Assembly: GCF_013387475.1 (NCBI RefSeq)
Contig: NZ_VWNB01000002.1
Span: 62,001-126,000, forward strand
Length of the DNA stretch: 64,000 nt
Direction: 5' to 3'
Source: Mariprofundus sp. KV
GTDB taxonomy: Bacteria > Pseudomonadota > Zetaproteobacteria > Mariprofundales > Mariprofundaceae
Below are positions 45,682 through 55,548 of the stretch, piece by piece. Within the stretch, counting starts at the first letter, position 1. Every line of letters begins with the position of its first letter. The translations under genes were made by a program, and so were the position numbers. The notes below the pieces were generated by a model. It was not told the DNA's origin. It searched no databases and was given only the letters and a program-made list of their open reading frames with translations.

Positions 45682-46358
45682 TTCATACCCTCTGGAAACT
45701 CATAACCGAACAGCTCAATATCATTGGCATAGACACGCCTAACAATCTCCTCGCTTTCTTCACTATAAACGGGGACTCTGCTCGACTCTGATTTATGAGT
45801 GACGTTTATCCTGTTTAAAGGCTGTATCGGCAAGCTCAACCTCTCCTGAACAGAAGCTATATCGCAGTCCATGCTTTCAAATTGCCCCACAAAATCCATT
45901 TTTAGATTCAAAGCATCGTCACAAACAAAGTAGTGCTGCGGATAGAAATGGATCCAGCTTCGAATATTCTCAGGCGTCACCCACTCTTTCACGAAGCTAT
46001 CGAAATCGGAGAGTCCAGCCAGATGCTCAGCTGCCCATGTTCTGTCCATCTCATTCATCCCCCCCTTTTTGAGAAAACTATAGGCAGAGTATAGACGACT
46101 CCAGGGATTGCGCACGAAGGTGAACTTGAAGTACTCCCTGAACTTACGTGGGTTAGCCTGCTCGTATTCGCTGTATCGCAAGTGTCGCGAACCCTCACCA
46201 AATAGGGTTTGAGCCACACTGGTACCAGCAGCTTTGGGGATATGAATAAAAATGCATCGATGGCGATCGGCATAACCACTGTATACTCCTCGACCTCGCA
46301 TATCAGCGATGCGGCTCCTTAATGAATCAGGAAGCGAAAATTCAATCATCGACTTCAT
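45678..46358 (-). CDS. Sulfotransferase family 2 protein
   Basis: 226 residues from ATG 46358, which makes an ATGA overlap with the upstream gene. PSB loop CIFIHIPKAAGTSVAQTLFG and 3'-phosphate segment FKFTFVRNPWSRLYSAYSFL are hallmarks of Sulfotransfer_2 (chondroitin-type). Different in sequence from its two neighbours. Confidence 0.87.
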   Translation of the reverse strand: MKSMIEFSLPDSLRSRIADMRGRGVYSGYADRHRCIFIHIPKAAGTSVAQTLFGEGSRHLRYSEYEQANPRKFREYFKFTFVRNPWSRLYSAYSFLKKGGMNEMDRTWAAEHLAGLSDFDSFVKEWVTPENIRSWIHFYPQHYFVCDDALNLKMDFVGQFESMDCDIASVQERLSLPIQPLNRINVTHKSESSRVPVYSEESEEIVRRVYANDIELFGYEFPEGMK

Positions 46359-47326
46359 CTTACGTTCTTCCCTGTCAATCTCATCCAAGCTAACCGACTG
46401 AAATTATTCATTAGCAGAATTAGAGCATTGGTAGATAGACGTCGACCTTGGAATTGCTTTTGATAGCCCATGCGTTCGAGTTGTTTGGTTGAGAAACATT
46501 CAATAAGTTCAATTCGCTCGGGAGCAAGTTCACGCGCCCATTTATTGAAATTATTCTTCATTACAGGTGAAAGCGTATTTTGATGCCCCCATTCAACCCG
46601 ACTATGAGGAACCAGTTCCTTCTGCTTATTCATGGTATGGTATTGGAGCATGGAAGCTTCAAATTCGAGATTCAGAAAATCACACACTTTCTGCAACTCA
46701 GTTTCGGGATTAGTCAGCAACTCCTCATACTTTAGAAATGCCACATGATCATCTGCTACGCTATTCTCAATGAGATCAATCACCTCATTCCATACATTAG
46801 TGATATTGCGAATATTCCAACAATTGCTGGAATTAACTTTGAACATTGAGAGATACACATCCCGAATATCACGGACAATTACAACAAAACGAGCATCCGG
46901 AAAAATTTTTCGGATCGCATCCATGTCCCACAGATAGGCCGGATTTTTATCACCCCAGACATCGGCATCAGGGTGACACTTTTTGGCATAAGCCCAATAG
47001 ACCTCAGCAATCGCATCGGCAAGCGGTATTTCACCCATTGCGCGCAACTTCTTATCAATTTCATTACGATCAAGCCTCCACTCTGGAAGCTTCAAATCCT
47101 TCTCGTCCCAAACAATATCAAGAAAACACTGCCTGTTTGAGTCATTGATAATCGTCCTTTCATCTAAGTTGTTCTGCAACAACCGGTGAATAAACGTAGA
47201 TTCCGGGGGAATCGAAATTCTGGAATGAGCAGTCAACATCAGTCTAAGAAGTGTCGTGCCGCAACGGCTCAATCCACTCACCACGAATATCGGACCATGC
47301 TGACTGTTGTTATTTAACGACACCAA
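46355..47326 (-). CDS. Sulfotransferase
   Basis: 323 residues. PSB loop VVSGLSRCGTTLLRLML near residue 16 and 3'-phosphate segment VVIVRDIRDVYLSMF. Start is TTG 47326, supported by AAGGAG five bases upstream; it lies inside the end of the flippase gene. Sulfotransfer_1/3 type. Together with the two following genes it makes a triple. Confidence 0.85.
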   Translation of the reverse strand: MVSLNNNSQHGPIFVVSGLSRCGTTLLRLMLTAHSRISIPPESTFIHRLLQNNLDERTIINDSNRQCFLDIVWDEKDLKLPEWRLDRNEIDKKLRAMGEIPLADAIAEVYWAYAKKCHPDADVWGDKNPAYLWDMDAIRKIFPDARFVVIVRDIRDVYLSMFKVNSSNCWNIRNITNVWNEVIDLIENSVADDHVAFLKYEELLTNPETELQKVCDFLNLEFEASMLQYHTMNKQKELVPHSRVEWGHQNTLSPVMKNNFNKWARELAPERIELIECFSTKQLERMGYQKQFQGRRLSTNALILLMNNFSRLAWMRLTGKNVR

Positions 47327-48809
47327 GCTTTCTCCTTACCGCATCCAGAATCATTTGATCATCTTCATGGATCCCCAATAACAGGTGGATACCATGGAAC
47401 AGCACATAAACACCTATAAGCAGCGCGATCAAAGAGAGTGCATCAATAGGCCCGGAAGATAGCAGGTTGACCGCCACAGTTGAAATGACGCACACCAACA
47501 TCGGCAGCAACCATTTTTTGAATCGCACATCCCACCAGGACAGACCCATTTTCCGCCTTGCAATCAGAAGGCTGAACAGATTGCCCAGAAAGATGGTGGA
47601 AACAATTCCCAGGCCAACCCCGACCAAGCCGAGGAATTTTGTTCCAATCAACAGAATAATCGCCCCCACGATGGTAGAAAGAATCGTCGCCCGGAACTTC
47701 TCTTTTTCCAGGCCGCACATATTCAGTACATTCCCCAAGGGGCCGCACACAGTATTTACCAGTTGCGCGACCAACAACAGCTGCAGCAACCGAGTCCCCT
47801 CATCAGCAAACTTCTCGCCAAAGTAGAGCAATACATCGTGGGCAAAGCAGGCAAGAAACAGCAGCAGTGGGAAGGAGAGGCGAACCAGCCAATCTGTGGT
47901 CATATGATAGAGGTGGGCTATCTCTTCCTTGTTTTCATTGGCATGCGCTGCCGAAAGCATAGGTGCAGCGATAGAGAGAAACATTTGCAAAAACATCGCA
48001 GGCAGGGAAAACAAGGTCTGCGCAATCATCAATACACCGACTGCACTGTTGTCGACAAACGCCGCCGCAGCAAAGCGCTGCAACGGGTTGGCCCAAAACA
48101 TCAACATTGAATTGCCATACATCACCTTCGCATAAGCTTTCCATTCGGATGGGGTCGATTTCGGTGCTTGGTCCTCAATCGACAAATTGCGCAAATATTT
48201 CCTGACACCAAACAGCAGCCAGAGCAGTGCGACGATGGATGATATCACCACCGCCCACACATATCCGATCAAGCCGTAGCCGATATAAAAGAGCCCGATT
48301 GTGGCAACAACCTTGGCAATCAGGCGCACAAAAGAGTTGGCAATCACGAAATAGCGAATATCCATGAACCCACGCAAAATTTGCGAGCAACAGAAGATCA
48401 GCAACCCCAATGGAATCATCAACGCCATCCAGCGGATCTCAGCTTCGTAGCCTTGCAACTGCGGCACCAATTTAGTGATCAATGGCGTGAGCAGCAAGAC
48501 AAAAAGCATACCGCCAGCACCCACCCAAAACAGATAGATCAATCCCTTTCTTATTAACGCTCTCGCCTTACCTGTTTCTTTTTTTCGTATATGGGCGGGA
48601 AGAAAGCGGAGAACTGTCGGTGCAATACCTAATCCAAGGATCGCTGTGGCAATAGCTATCGACGATTCAATCAGGCCGAATGTGCCCAAGCCTTCCGCCC
48701 CAAGAACTCGGGCGAGATAAACCTGGAATGCAAAGCCGACGACAAGGGTAAAAACATTGCCAATCAGGAAATAGGATGATTGCTTGGCAATAGTGATATG
48801 AGAGCTCAT
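47310..48809 (-). CDS. Wzx/MOP-type polysaccharide flippase, copy 2
   Basis: 499-residue polytopic protein with fourteen-helix MOP layout: N-terminal SSYFLIGNVFTLVVGFAFQVYLARVLGAEGLGTFGL and a Polysacc_synt_C half. Similar in type but not closely in sequence to copy 1 (31063-32421). It overlaps the next glycosyltransferase by four bases. Moves lipid-linked units across the inner membrane. Confidence 0.88.
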   Translation of the reverse strand: MSSHITIAKQSSYFLIGNVFTLVVGFAFQVYLARVLGAEGLGTFGLIESSIAIATAILGLGIAPTVLRFLPAHIRKKETGKARALIRKGLIYLFWVGAGGMLFVLLLTPLITKLVPQLQGYEAEIRWMALMIPLGLLIFCCSQILRGFMDIRYFVIANSFVRLIAKVVATIGLFYIGYGLIGYVWAVVISSIVALLWLLFGVRKYLRNLSIEDQAPKSTPSEWKAYAKVMYGNSMLMFWANPLQRFAAAAFVDNSAVGVLMIAQTLFSLPAMFLQMFLSIAAPMLSAAHANENKEEIAHLYHMTTDWLVRLSFPLLLFLACFAHDVLLYFGEKFADEGTRLLQLLLVAQLVNTVCGPLGNVLNMCGLEKEKFRATILSTIVGAIILLIGTKFLGLVGVGLGIVSTIFLGNLFSLLIARRKMGLSWWDVRFKKWLLPMLVCVISTVAVNLLSSGPIDALSLIALLIGVYVLFHGIHLLLGIHEDDQMILDAVRRKLGVVK

Positions 48810-49912
48810 GTAGCTGATCCGGCTCTCATGTTTTCTCTAAGCTCTTCAAGCCACTGCACGGAAATCAATGACCACTCCCATGCCTTTGCCATCTCCCTGC
48901 TAGACATGGCCATGCAACTCAGTTTCTCTCTATCTCTAATTAACGTTCCAACCGTTGAAATCAACTCATCGTCATCCCATACAACCACACCATTTTTTCC
49001 ATCGATAAGAGTCGGCGCCTCGTAAAACCCGAATAAAATCAATGGCAAGTCGCAAGCTGCAGCCTCCTGCGCCACCTTTGGCACACCTTCAGAGAGCGAT
49101 GGCAAGACAAAAAGATCGGCCTTACGGAAGGCTTCGGCTAGCTCTTCAGGTGATACTCCACCCACAAATTCGAGGTTGGTAATCCGCTGCATCCGCTGCT
49201 CGGCTTTTAATCGTTCGAGCAGTCCATCGCGGTCTCCGCCATACCACTTGAAATCGGCATCGGGAATAGCCTTGGCCAAGGCCAGAAAAAGCTCCGGGCG
49301 CTTCAGCGGATAAGCAGTGCCAGCGCATACGACCGTGATACGTTCCCTCTTCTGGGAACCAACAGCAGGATAAAACACCTCCGTATCAACCCCCAGAGGA
49401 ATCACCGAGAATTTATCCCCGAAAAGAAATTTCCCGATTTCAGCAAGGAAGGGACTGATGGCAACCACATGATCTGCCATAGCGAGCACTTTTACATAGT
49501 GCTTACTAGCCTCGAATGAGAGAGTGTGAATCTCATGCCCTACCTTTTTTTCAAGTTCCATTTTTGTCTCTGGCGGCATCCATGGAATACCTTCCAGAGT
49601 GGCAATCACCGGCACCTTTTTGGCGATCAGTTTTCTTAGTCTTATCCCCCATGCATCGAACCATTGATGTCCGGGGTAAAAAATCGCGTCGTAACTTCCG
49701 AGATATCGTATTAGACAATCCCACTGCCAAAAACGGCCTTCAATAAGCCGGAAAATATGGTGTCTCGATATCTCCGGCCGGATATCATCCGAGTCAGCGA
49801 AAGCGGCAAACTGGATATCAGAAGGAGCCCACGCCTTTAGTAATGCGCGAGCATTGAGATTTTGAGCATTATGGTTGCTTTCATCGACAAGCCTAGGAAT
49901 TAGTACTTTCAT
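48806..49912 (-). CDS. Family 4 glycosyltransferase
   Basis: About 368 residues from ATG 49912 (AAGGAG ten bases upstream; longer start at 50101 overlaps the SGNH gene heavily and is rejected). Donor-binding domain VCAGTAYPLKRPELFLALAK and VLPSLSEGVPKVAQEAAACD (E-x7-E). N-terminus KVLIPRLVDESNHNAQNLN is unusual for the family. Builds repeat unit; sugar unknown. Confidence 0.85.
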   Translation of the reverse strand: MKVLIPRLVDESNHNAQNLNARALLKAWAPSDIQFAAFADSDDIRPEISRHHIFRLIEGRFWQWDCLIRYLGSYDAIFYPGHQWFDAWGIRLRKLIAKKVPVIATLEGIPWMPPETKMELEKKVGHEIHTLSFEASKHYVKVLAMADHVVAISPFLAEIGKFLFGDKFSVIPLGVDTEVFYPAVGSQKRERITVVCAGTAYPLKRPELFLALAKAIPDADFKWYGGDRDGLLERLKAEQRMQRITNLEFVGGVSPEELAEAFRKADLFVLPSLSEGVPKVAQEAAACDLPLILFGFYEAPTLIDGKNGVVVWDDDELISTVGTLIRDREKLSCMAMSSREMAKAWEWSLISVQWLEELRENMRAGSAT

Positions 49913-51041
49913 GAAACGCATGCTCCTTGGCGCCCTTAACTGTTTCAACAATTCCTTCTGCTGCCCTCTTGCCCATGGCTTGGATTCCTTGTTTAGACCA
50001 GTGCATCCAGTCTCCAGTTCTGTATTGCGATCCATCGAACCGCCCCGGATCCAGCAATAATGCCTGGGAAAACTCCCGGCATACCTCACGAATGATCTCA
50101 TTGTTTTTTTCGAAAAGAGCTATGAATCTAATGATCTCATTATCATCAAGGTCGTGGCCAAGAGGAGAGGTCACGTTATCCTTGTCATAACAATACAATG
50201 AAAGAACCGGAATGATCCCGTTTTCAACACTCAGGGCACAGAAGGATCGGAGATTGTTTCGATATGTCGAGAAATGCTCTTCAGTCAGCTCAAGATTGCT
50301 TTTGAAATGCATATTTTTTACTAGATATGAAATCAGAGCTCCGCTACCTGATGACAGGCGCATTTTCAGATACTGATACACATATGACACCCTGATATCA
50401 GGAAGGTGTATACCCTGCTCGAAACAGACGGATTTCCGATTGTGCGAGTAATCCGGTTTAAATCCAGCAACACTCTGGCAAAGCCATGCATCGGTAAGAT
50501 TTTGGTGGAATATCGCCATATCGGGTTTCAAAGGCAGGCCCTTAAGCTGAAAGTCGATCAGGCTTTCGATGGATGTATAGGCGCTAACTCCTGCATTGAT
50601 AACCTCGACAGGGGTTCCGGTCATTTTTTCCAGTTCTGTCTCCATAACAGAAGGCCAGGTTAATTCCGGATCAAAGGGCGAGATCATATCGTAATCGTTT
50701 TGCTCTACACTCGAATCACCACAGACATAAATCCGGTATCCCCGGGGATTCTTCGGGTCGATCTCTTTTCTGCCTGCAAATCCCAGGCTGTTCGATGGGT
50801 ATCTGATCGAGTCGCAATTATCCTTTTTTGTATAAGAAAGGAAGGGGTGGGACTGGTAGTAGTTGGTTTTTGAGTATCTGTTGGTCCAGCTGACGGGGCA
50901 GTACAGGAGATACTCGAGCTTGTACCTTCCAGTGCCCCTACGTGAAAGATAAAGAACCATGCGCAATCCCAGCTCTATTAGCAAAAACAGAATTCCGGCG
51001 GCAGCCAGAAGGTTGATATTCATCAGGTCAGCGGGATGCAT
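49893..51041 (-). CDS. Membrane-anchored SGNH/GDSL-hydrolase-like protein
   Basis: 382 residues with one N-terminal membrane helix (8-30). SGNH blocks: GDSSVEQ with the nucleophile Ser (about 110), NAGVSAYTS, and Asp/His in DWMHWSKQG near the C-terminus. Could de-O-acylate, or transfer acyl groups to, the glycan; periplasmic placement is inferred. It overlaps both flanking genes by 19-20 bases. Confidence 0.7.
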   Translation of the reverse strand: MHPADLMNINLLAAAGILFLLIELGLRMVLYLSRRGTGRYKLEYLLYCPVSWTNRYSKTNYYQSHPFLSYTKKDNCDSIRYPSNSLGFAGRKEIDPKNPRGYRIYVCGDSSVEQNDYDMISPFDPELTWPSVMETELEKMTGTPVEVINAGVSAYTSIESLIDFQLKGLPLKPDMAIFHQNLTDAWLCQSVAGFKPDYSHNRKSVCFEQGIHLPDIRVSYVYQYLKMRLSSGSGALISYLVKNMHFKSNLELTEEHFSTYRNNLRSFCALSVENGIIPVLSLYCYDKDNVTSPLGHDLDDNEIIRFIALFEKNNEIIREVCREFSQALLLDPGRFDGSQYRTGDWMHWSKQGIQAMGKRAAEGIVETVKGAKEHAFHESTNS

Positions 51042-52324
51042 TTCAAATCTTCCTCGGATGACACGGCGATAGTAGAACTTCCAAAGGCTGGAATAAAATA
51101 ATCATACAGAGAGCTGTCGATAAAGCAGACGCCTTTCACACCCATCGCCTCGGCATCAAGCACGGCCGTGGACCATGACGTCCAGACCATGGCCGGCTTC
51201 AGGCGACTCAGACATTCAGCGAAGGTCTCCTGCTTCGGGATGCTCATCTCATCCCAGCCGCACTGCAATCCCCGGGCAAAGGCATCCTCATCGTAGTTGC
51301 GACCACGAAAAACGACCCGCCAACCCTGCGCTTTGGCCATGGCCAGTGCGGCATTGAATCGATCCGCCACGCGGGAGATACCCCACTGCGGCCAGTCTTG
51401 CAAGCTGGCAACGACAATCGTTCGCTGCTTCTCGCCGATCTCTGTTTTGGGGAAGTAGTCGATACCGAGCTCCTCGATCTCAATGGTCGCATCAAAGGCG
51501 CGCAGATAATCAGCATACTGTTTGCCATAAACATACTGCTTGCAGGCCAAAGGCGGAATATCGCGACGCGGAAAGCCATGCTCGACATAGGCGTGCTGAA
51601 TATCCGGTAGTGCCGCCATAAACGACGCTTCTAGCATCGAGTTCATGGTGAAATAGAGATGCGTTAGCTGCGATTGCGGCTGCAAATAGAGTTCCGCCCA
51701 GCGGCGATAGATACACATCTTTGGTGCTGTGCGCGCCAGAAGAACCAACCATACAGGCGGCAGCACCCGGCAGATGGCATCATTCATCTCGCCATTTCGC
51801 TGCATTTCGAGAATCGAGCCCGTCAGCGCCCGGGCAAGCCCGGCATAATGGTATATCAGTCCGGGAAGATGGCGCAGCGCAGCGACTTTGGCTCCGGCCT
51901 GCTCGTTAATGGCAAGCATCGACACGGCCTCGCCACCATGCTTATCCGACAGCCAGCCGGCGATATTGGGCTCGTTGGAGACGCCGGTGCGCAGTAACAG
52001 GATTTTACGATTCCGCTCACCGGAAAACAGCTGCTCCTGCATCCGCAGGCACTGACGAACCAACAGCGGTAGCCCGACGAAAAACCAGATCATAAAATTC
52101 AGCCGCAGGGCCGTGGCAAATCCAAGCGGCAGTAACATCTTCCAGCTGCTCTCCGCCATGCGCACAATTGCCCTGTCACTCACCGCATAATCGGGCTGAA
52201 GGTGATGGCGCCATTGATCGGCCACGGCATAGGTGGCCAGCAGCGGCTGGATCATTTGTCCAGCCGAATAGCGATAGAGGCGATGCATCAGTGCATCCAC
52301 CTGTTTCGTAATCTCAGATGGCAT
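51023..52324 (-). CDS. Hypothetical GT-B-like surface glycan protein
   Basis: 433 residues, no confident family. Features: one or two hydrophobic segments at 68-90, a central AYVEHGFPRRDIPP, a Rossmann-like TIVVASLQDWPQWGISRVADRFNAA, and a C-terminal MVWTSWSTAVLDAEAMGVKGVCFI resembling donor-binding ends of GT-B glycosyltransferases. Located between an SGNH protein and an epimerase, so a glycan-building role is likely but unproven. Confidence 0.5.
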   Translation of the reverse strand: MPSEITKQVDALMHRLYRYSAGQMIQPLLATYAVADQWRHHLQPDYAVSDRAIVRMAESSWKMLLPLGFATALRLNFMIWFFVGLPLLVRQCLRMQEQLFSGERNRKILLLRTGVSNEPNIAGWLSDKHGGEAVSMLAINEQAGAKVAALRHLPGLIYHYAGLARALTGSILEMQRNGEMNDAICRVLPPVWLVLLARTAPKMCIYRRWAELYLQPQSQLTHLYFTMNSMLEASFMAALPDIQHAYVEHGFPRRDIPPLACKQYVYGKQYADYLRAFDATIEIEELGIDYFPKTEIGEKQRTIVVASLQDWPQWGISRVADRFNAALAMAKAQGWRVVFRGRNYDEDAFARGLQCGWDEMSIPKQETFAECLSRLKPAMVWTSWSTAVLDAEAMGVKGVCFIDSSLYDYFIPAFGSSTIAVSSEEDLKCIPLT

Positions 52325-53258
52325 CGTTCATCCAGGCCATCAGACGAGCGAGACCAGTATCGTTTGAAGTCTTAGGCCGCCAATCAATAGCACTGAAAAT
52401 CGCCGAAATATCGGCTTGAGAATGAACGATATCGCCGCTGCGCGGTTCAAGATAACGCACCTCGGCAGACTTGCCCTGCAACCGCCCAAGCAGTTCGATC
52501 AGTTCATTTATCGTGATTCGTGTTCCCGAGCCGACGTTAAAGCGTGAAAATCCGAGAGTTGAACATTGCATGGCCCGAACCATCGCATCGGCCACATCTC
52601 CGGCATAGACGAAATCGCGACTCTGCTCCCCATCGCCATACACCTGCAACGGCTCCCCCTGCAGCATCCGGTCGATAAAGATAGAGATCACCCCCGAGTA
52701 GGAGGATGCCGGATCCTGCCGTTCGCCGTAGACATTGAAGAAGCGAAGTCCGGTCGACGGCAGGCCATAGCTCTCGGCATAGGTCGCAGCCAGTGTTTCA
52801 GCATAAACCTTATCACAGGCATAAGGCGTCAGCGGCTTTAATGTGGCATCCTCAGAGAGCGGCAAAGCATCATTATCACCGTAAACGGCTGCAGAACTGG
52901 CGAACACAACGGGAATATTGTCGCTCAGTCTCGCCGCCTCGAACACATTAAAACTGCCCGCGATATTATTGGAGAAGCTCTCTTCAGGATATTCAAGCGA
53001 GCGAGGTACTGAAACCAGCGCCGCCAGATGAAATATGCCATCAATACCAAGGGCTGCATCCCGAACCACCTCCGGATTGCGAACATCGCCCTCTACAAAT
53101 TCGATAGCACTACTTATTTCCGCTAGGTTATCGAGCGATCCCCCACTTAAGTTATCCAGCACCCGCACACGGCAACCATCGCGCACCAGCGCCTGCGCCA
53201 GATGCGAGCCGATAAAACCGGCACCGCCGGTCACCAGATAATGGGGCTGTTTCGTCAT
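52314..53258 (-). CDS. NAD-dependent sugar epimerase (GalE/WbpP-like)
   Basis: SDR enzyme with [37 protein letters not shown] (Tyr-x3-Lys) and FFNVYGERQDPASSYSGVI. 314 residues. Resembles UDP-glucose/UDP-GlcNAc 4-epimerases, so likely interconverts Glc/Gal or GlcNAc/GalNAc forms. Substrate cannot be fixed by eye. Overlaps the hypothetical gene downstream by 11 bases. Confidence 0.85.
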   Translation of the reverse strand: MTKQPHYLVTGGAGFIGSHLAQALVRDGCRVRVLDNLSGGSLDNLAEISSAIEFVEGDVRNPEVVRDAALGIDGIFHLAALVSVPRSLEYPEESFSNNIAGSFNVFEAARLSDNIPVVFASSAAVYGDNDALPLSEDATLKPLTPYACDKVYAETLAATYAESYGLPSTGLRFFNVYGERQDPASSYSGVISIFIDRMLQGEPLQVYGDGEQSRDFVYAGDVADAMVRAMQCSTLGFSRFNVGSGTRITINELIELLGRLQGKSAEVRYLEPRSGDIVHSQADISAIFSAIDWRPKTSNDTGLARLMAWMNDAI

Positions 53259-53265
53259 GATAAAT

Positions 53266-53994
53266 CTAACGTTTCTGCTCGTCGTCCCAGCCGGCCTCTT
53301 TCAACCAAGCCTCGGTATAGGCGATATCCTCGACTGTATGGATATCGATAGCTCCCTTGTTGGGCACACCGAGGATCCGGTTACCCATGAAATTCCAAGG
53401 CTGCTGCCCTTTCATATACTTACCAAAACAGGTGGAAACGCGCAGCGCCCAGAAGGTGTGGTCAAGAAAATAGCAGGGCTCCAGATCCTGGCGATTGGTC
53501 GAGATCTCACCCTCGGTCTCCATAAACGGCTGCATAAGGCCGCTATCGTCCATACGCTTGGCGCGCAAGGGGTGATACTCGTTGCGCTCATCGACGGTCA
53601 CCACCGAATCGAGTTCAGGGTTATCCATCAGCAGCTTGACGCAGTGATCGATCAGCCCTGGACGATGCGTACCAACGTTGCAGAGCAGCACAACCAGAAT
53701 CTCAGGATACACGCCACCCTCGGTCATCACCTTCAGCGCATGCTCGATGGCATCGCGATGTTGCGAAGTCGGCAATGCCAGCTCTTCGGGACGATCGATG
53801 ATTTTCAGATCCAGCTCTCTACCGACCCGTTTGAGCGCTTCACCATCGGTAGAGAGGTATACATCATCGATCAGCTTCGCCTCTTTCGCCATCAATGCAG
53901 GGTAAGCCATCATCGGCCGACCGAGTACCGGCAACACATTTTTATCGGGCAGGGAAACGCTCCCGCCTCGCCCCGTTAACAATGCAATATTCAC
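53266..53994 (-). CDS. Acylneuraminate-cytidylyltransferase-family nucleotidyltransferase
   Basis: 242 residues. The N-terminal CTP-binding motif is LLTGRGGSVSLPDKNVLPV, a variant of the usual RGGSK-x-I-P-x-KN, followed by VYLSTDGE and LVVLLCNVGTHRPG. Expected to form a CMP-sugar from a 2-keto-3-deoxy acid. Eight bases after the epimerase start. Neighbouring HAD phosphatase and KDPG-type aldolase suggest the substrate is made locally. Confidence 0.8.
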   Translation of the reverse strand: MNIALLTGRGGSVSLPDKNVLPVLGRPMMAYPALMAKEAKLIDDVYLSTDGEALKRVGRELDLKIIDRPEELALPTSQHRDAIEHALKVMTEGGVYPEILVVLLCNVGTHRPGLIDHCVKLLMDNPELDSVVTVDERNEYHPLRAKRMDDSGLMQPFMETEGEISTNRQDLEPCYFLDHTFWALRVSTCFGKYMKGQQPWNFMGNRILGVPNKGAIDIHTVEDIAYTEAWLKEAGWDDEQKR

Positions 53995-54006
53995 AAATTC
54001 CTCCCG

Positions 54007-54828
54007 TCAGAAAATCTCATAGATCAAATCTACAGCCTGTTCGACCCGACTAACACGTCTGAAACCAGCAGATGCCCAGTCCTCATCCAACCCGTAACCG
54101 TAGCCAGCATGTATCACTCGCATTTCTGGGCACAATGGCTGCAGTGCTGCAGGTGCCTTGACCTGATCCTCAATCACCACAAACGGCTGAGTGAGGCCGC
54201 CGTGAAGATTAAGAATTTCAAGTATTTGCTCAGACTTGTCCAGTCCGGGATTGACACGTCCTGCACAGTAGTCCTGGGTGTATATCCGATCAGCCGGCAG
54301 TTCGATCCGATGACGTCCCAAAATCAAATCCAATGCCTGTCTGTCACGAGCCGAGCAGATAAAGGTTTCATACCTTCCAAGCGATGCGCGCAAAGCATGA
54401 ATAGCCCCCTGATAGGTAGTAAATAGTCCAATATATTTGCTACCCAGCAGCTCAATCAACAGTTTGCGACTGCTGTAGAAAAGCTCACGATATTCGGCAT
54501 CACGCTCCGCTTCAAACTCCGCCTCGAACACTTCCATATATTCCTGAATTGATGAAAAATGACGGTCAAACAGCGAACGATTGAAATACTGCCAGAGATA
54601 GTCCTGCCCACGCACAATAAATGGCCGTAACGGCCGCATCCAACGCTCCAGCTCATTTATCTTTTCTGCACTGCAGATATCAACCAGATCAGCAGCTGTT
54701 AGTTCAACAGCAGGATGAAGGTATCTATAAGTAGCCACACTCACAACTGTCAGGCACTCGTGCAGCGAATCACTGATCACACCATCGAAGTCCCAGATAT
54801 AAAGCGTTCCTGACAAACCGTATCTCAA
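54007..54828 (-). CDS. HAD-family phosphatase
   Basis: 273 residues. DFDGVISDS (motif I, two Asp) near residue 13, a helical cap with FEAEFEAERDAEYRELFYSSRK, motif II FTTYQGA, and acidic motif IV VIEDQVK. ATGA-coupled to the aldolase gene; 12 bases from the cytidylyltransferase. Plausibly dephosphorylates the aldolase product before cytidylation. Confidence 0.78.
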   Translation of the reverse strand: MRYGLSGTLYIWDFDGVISDSLHECLTVVSVATYRYLHPAVELTAADLVDICSAEKINELERWMRPLRPFIVRGQDYLWQYFNRSLFDRHFSSIQEYMEVFEAEFEAERDAEYRELFYSSRKLLIELLGSKYIGLFTTYQGAIHALRASLGRYETFICSARDRQALDLILGRHRIELPADRIYTQDYCAGRVNPGLDKSEQILEILNLHGGLTQPFVVIEDQVKAPAALQPLCPEMRVIHAGYGYGLDEDWASAGFRRVSRVEQAVDLIYEIF

Positions 54829-55499
54829 TCAGTGTGCGTATTGCGAATGGTCTTTTCCACACGTCGAATGGAATCTGCAATGCCATCAAAATCACCGGCT
54901 TTAATCTTCACCCCGGAAATCACGTTTGAGCCCAACCCAACCGCCTTTACGCCCGCATCGAACCAGCGGGCGAGCTCTTCCGGTTCCGAAGATACGCCAC
55001 CTGTCGCCATCAGTTTCAACCATGGACATGGGGCCAGTAGTGCCTTGATATAGTCAACTCCACCAAGACACGATGCCGGGAATACCTTGATCAGCTCCAC
55101 ACCTAATCGCTCTGCCTGCAGAATTTCATTCAGGGTCGAACAGCCTGGCACATAGAGCACACCTGCAGCCTCACAGCATCGTAATGTCTCCTCACACATA
55201 GCTGGACCAACGATAAAATCAGCGCCAGCAGCGATAAATGATGCCGCAGTGTCGGCATCGATAATTGAGCCGGCTCCTACAGCGAGGTGCGGGGATAACA
55301 ACCGGCAGGAATCGACTAGGCTAGCAAACAGCTCAAGTGCTCCCTCACCACGGTTGGTAAACTCAATCAATCGACTTCCACCCTCCAAGCAGGCTTTTGC
55401 CACCTGTGCATTTGCATCAACGGCGCTGTAAAAGAAAAGCGGCACATAGCCCTGAGTGCAGATCTGTTCCTGCACATGGTCCTTCGAAAAAACAGCCAT
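54825..55499 (-). CDS. KDPG/KHG-type 2-keto-3-deoxy aldolase
   Basis: Class I aldolase, 224 residues. The catalytic Lys is in LIKVFPASCLGG, the conserved Glu in LIEFTNRGEGA; TIM-barrel elements AVGAGSIID, FIVGPAMC, MATGGVSSE follow. Normally Entner-Doudoroff, but no edd is nearby; instead HAD and cytidylyltransferase genes follow directly, suggesting synthesis of a ulosonic acid for the glycan. Confidence 0.85.
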   Translation of the reverse strand: MAVFSKDHVQEQICTQGYVPLFFYSAVDANAQVAKACLEGGSRLIEFTNRGEGALELFASLVDSCRLLSPHLAVGAGSIIDADTAASFIAAGADFIVGPAMCEETLRCCEAAGVLYVPGCSTLNEILQAERLGVELIKVFPASCLGGVDYIKALLAPCPWLKLMATGGVSSEPEELARWFDAGVKAVGLGSNVISGVKIKAGDFDGIADSIRRVEKTIRNTHTD

Positions 55500-55548
55500 T
55501 ACACCCCCACTCCCATCCAGAAGACATCATTTATAGCTATCCGCCCGC

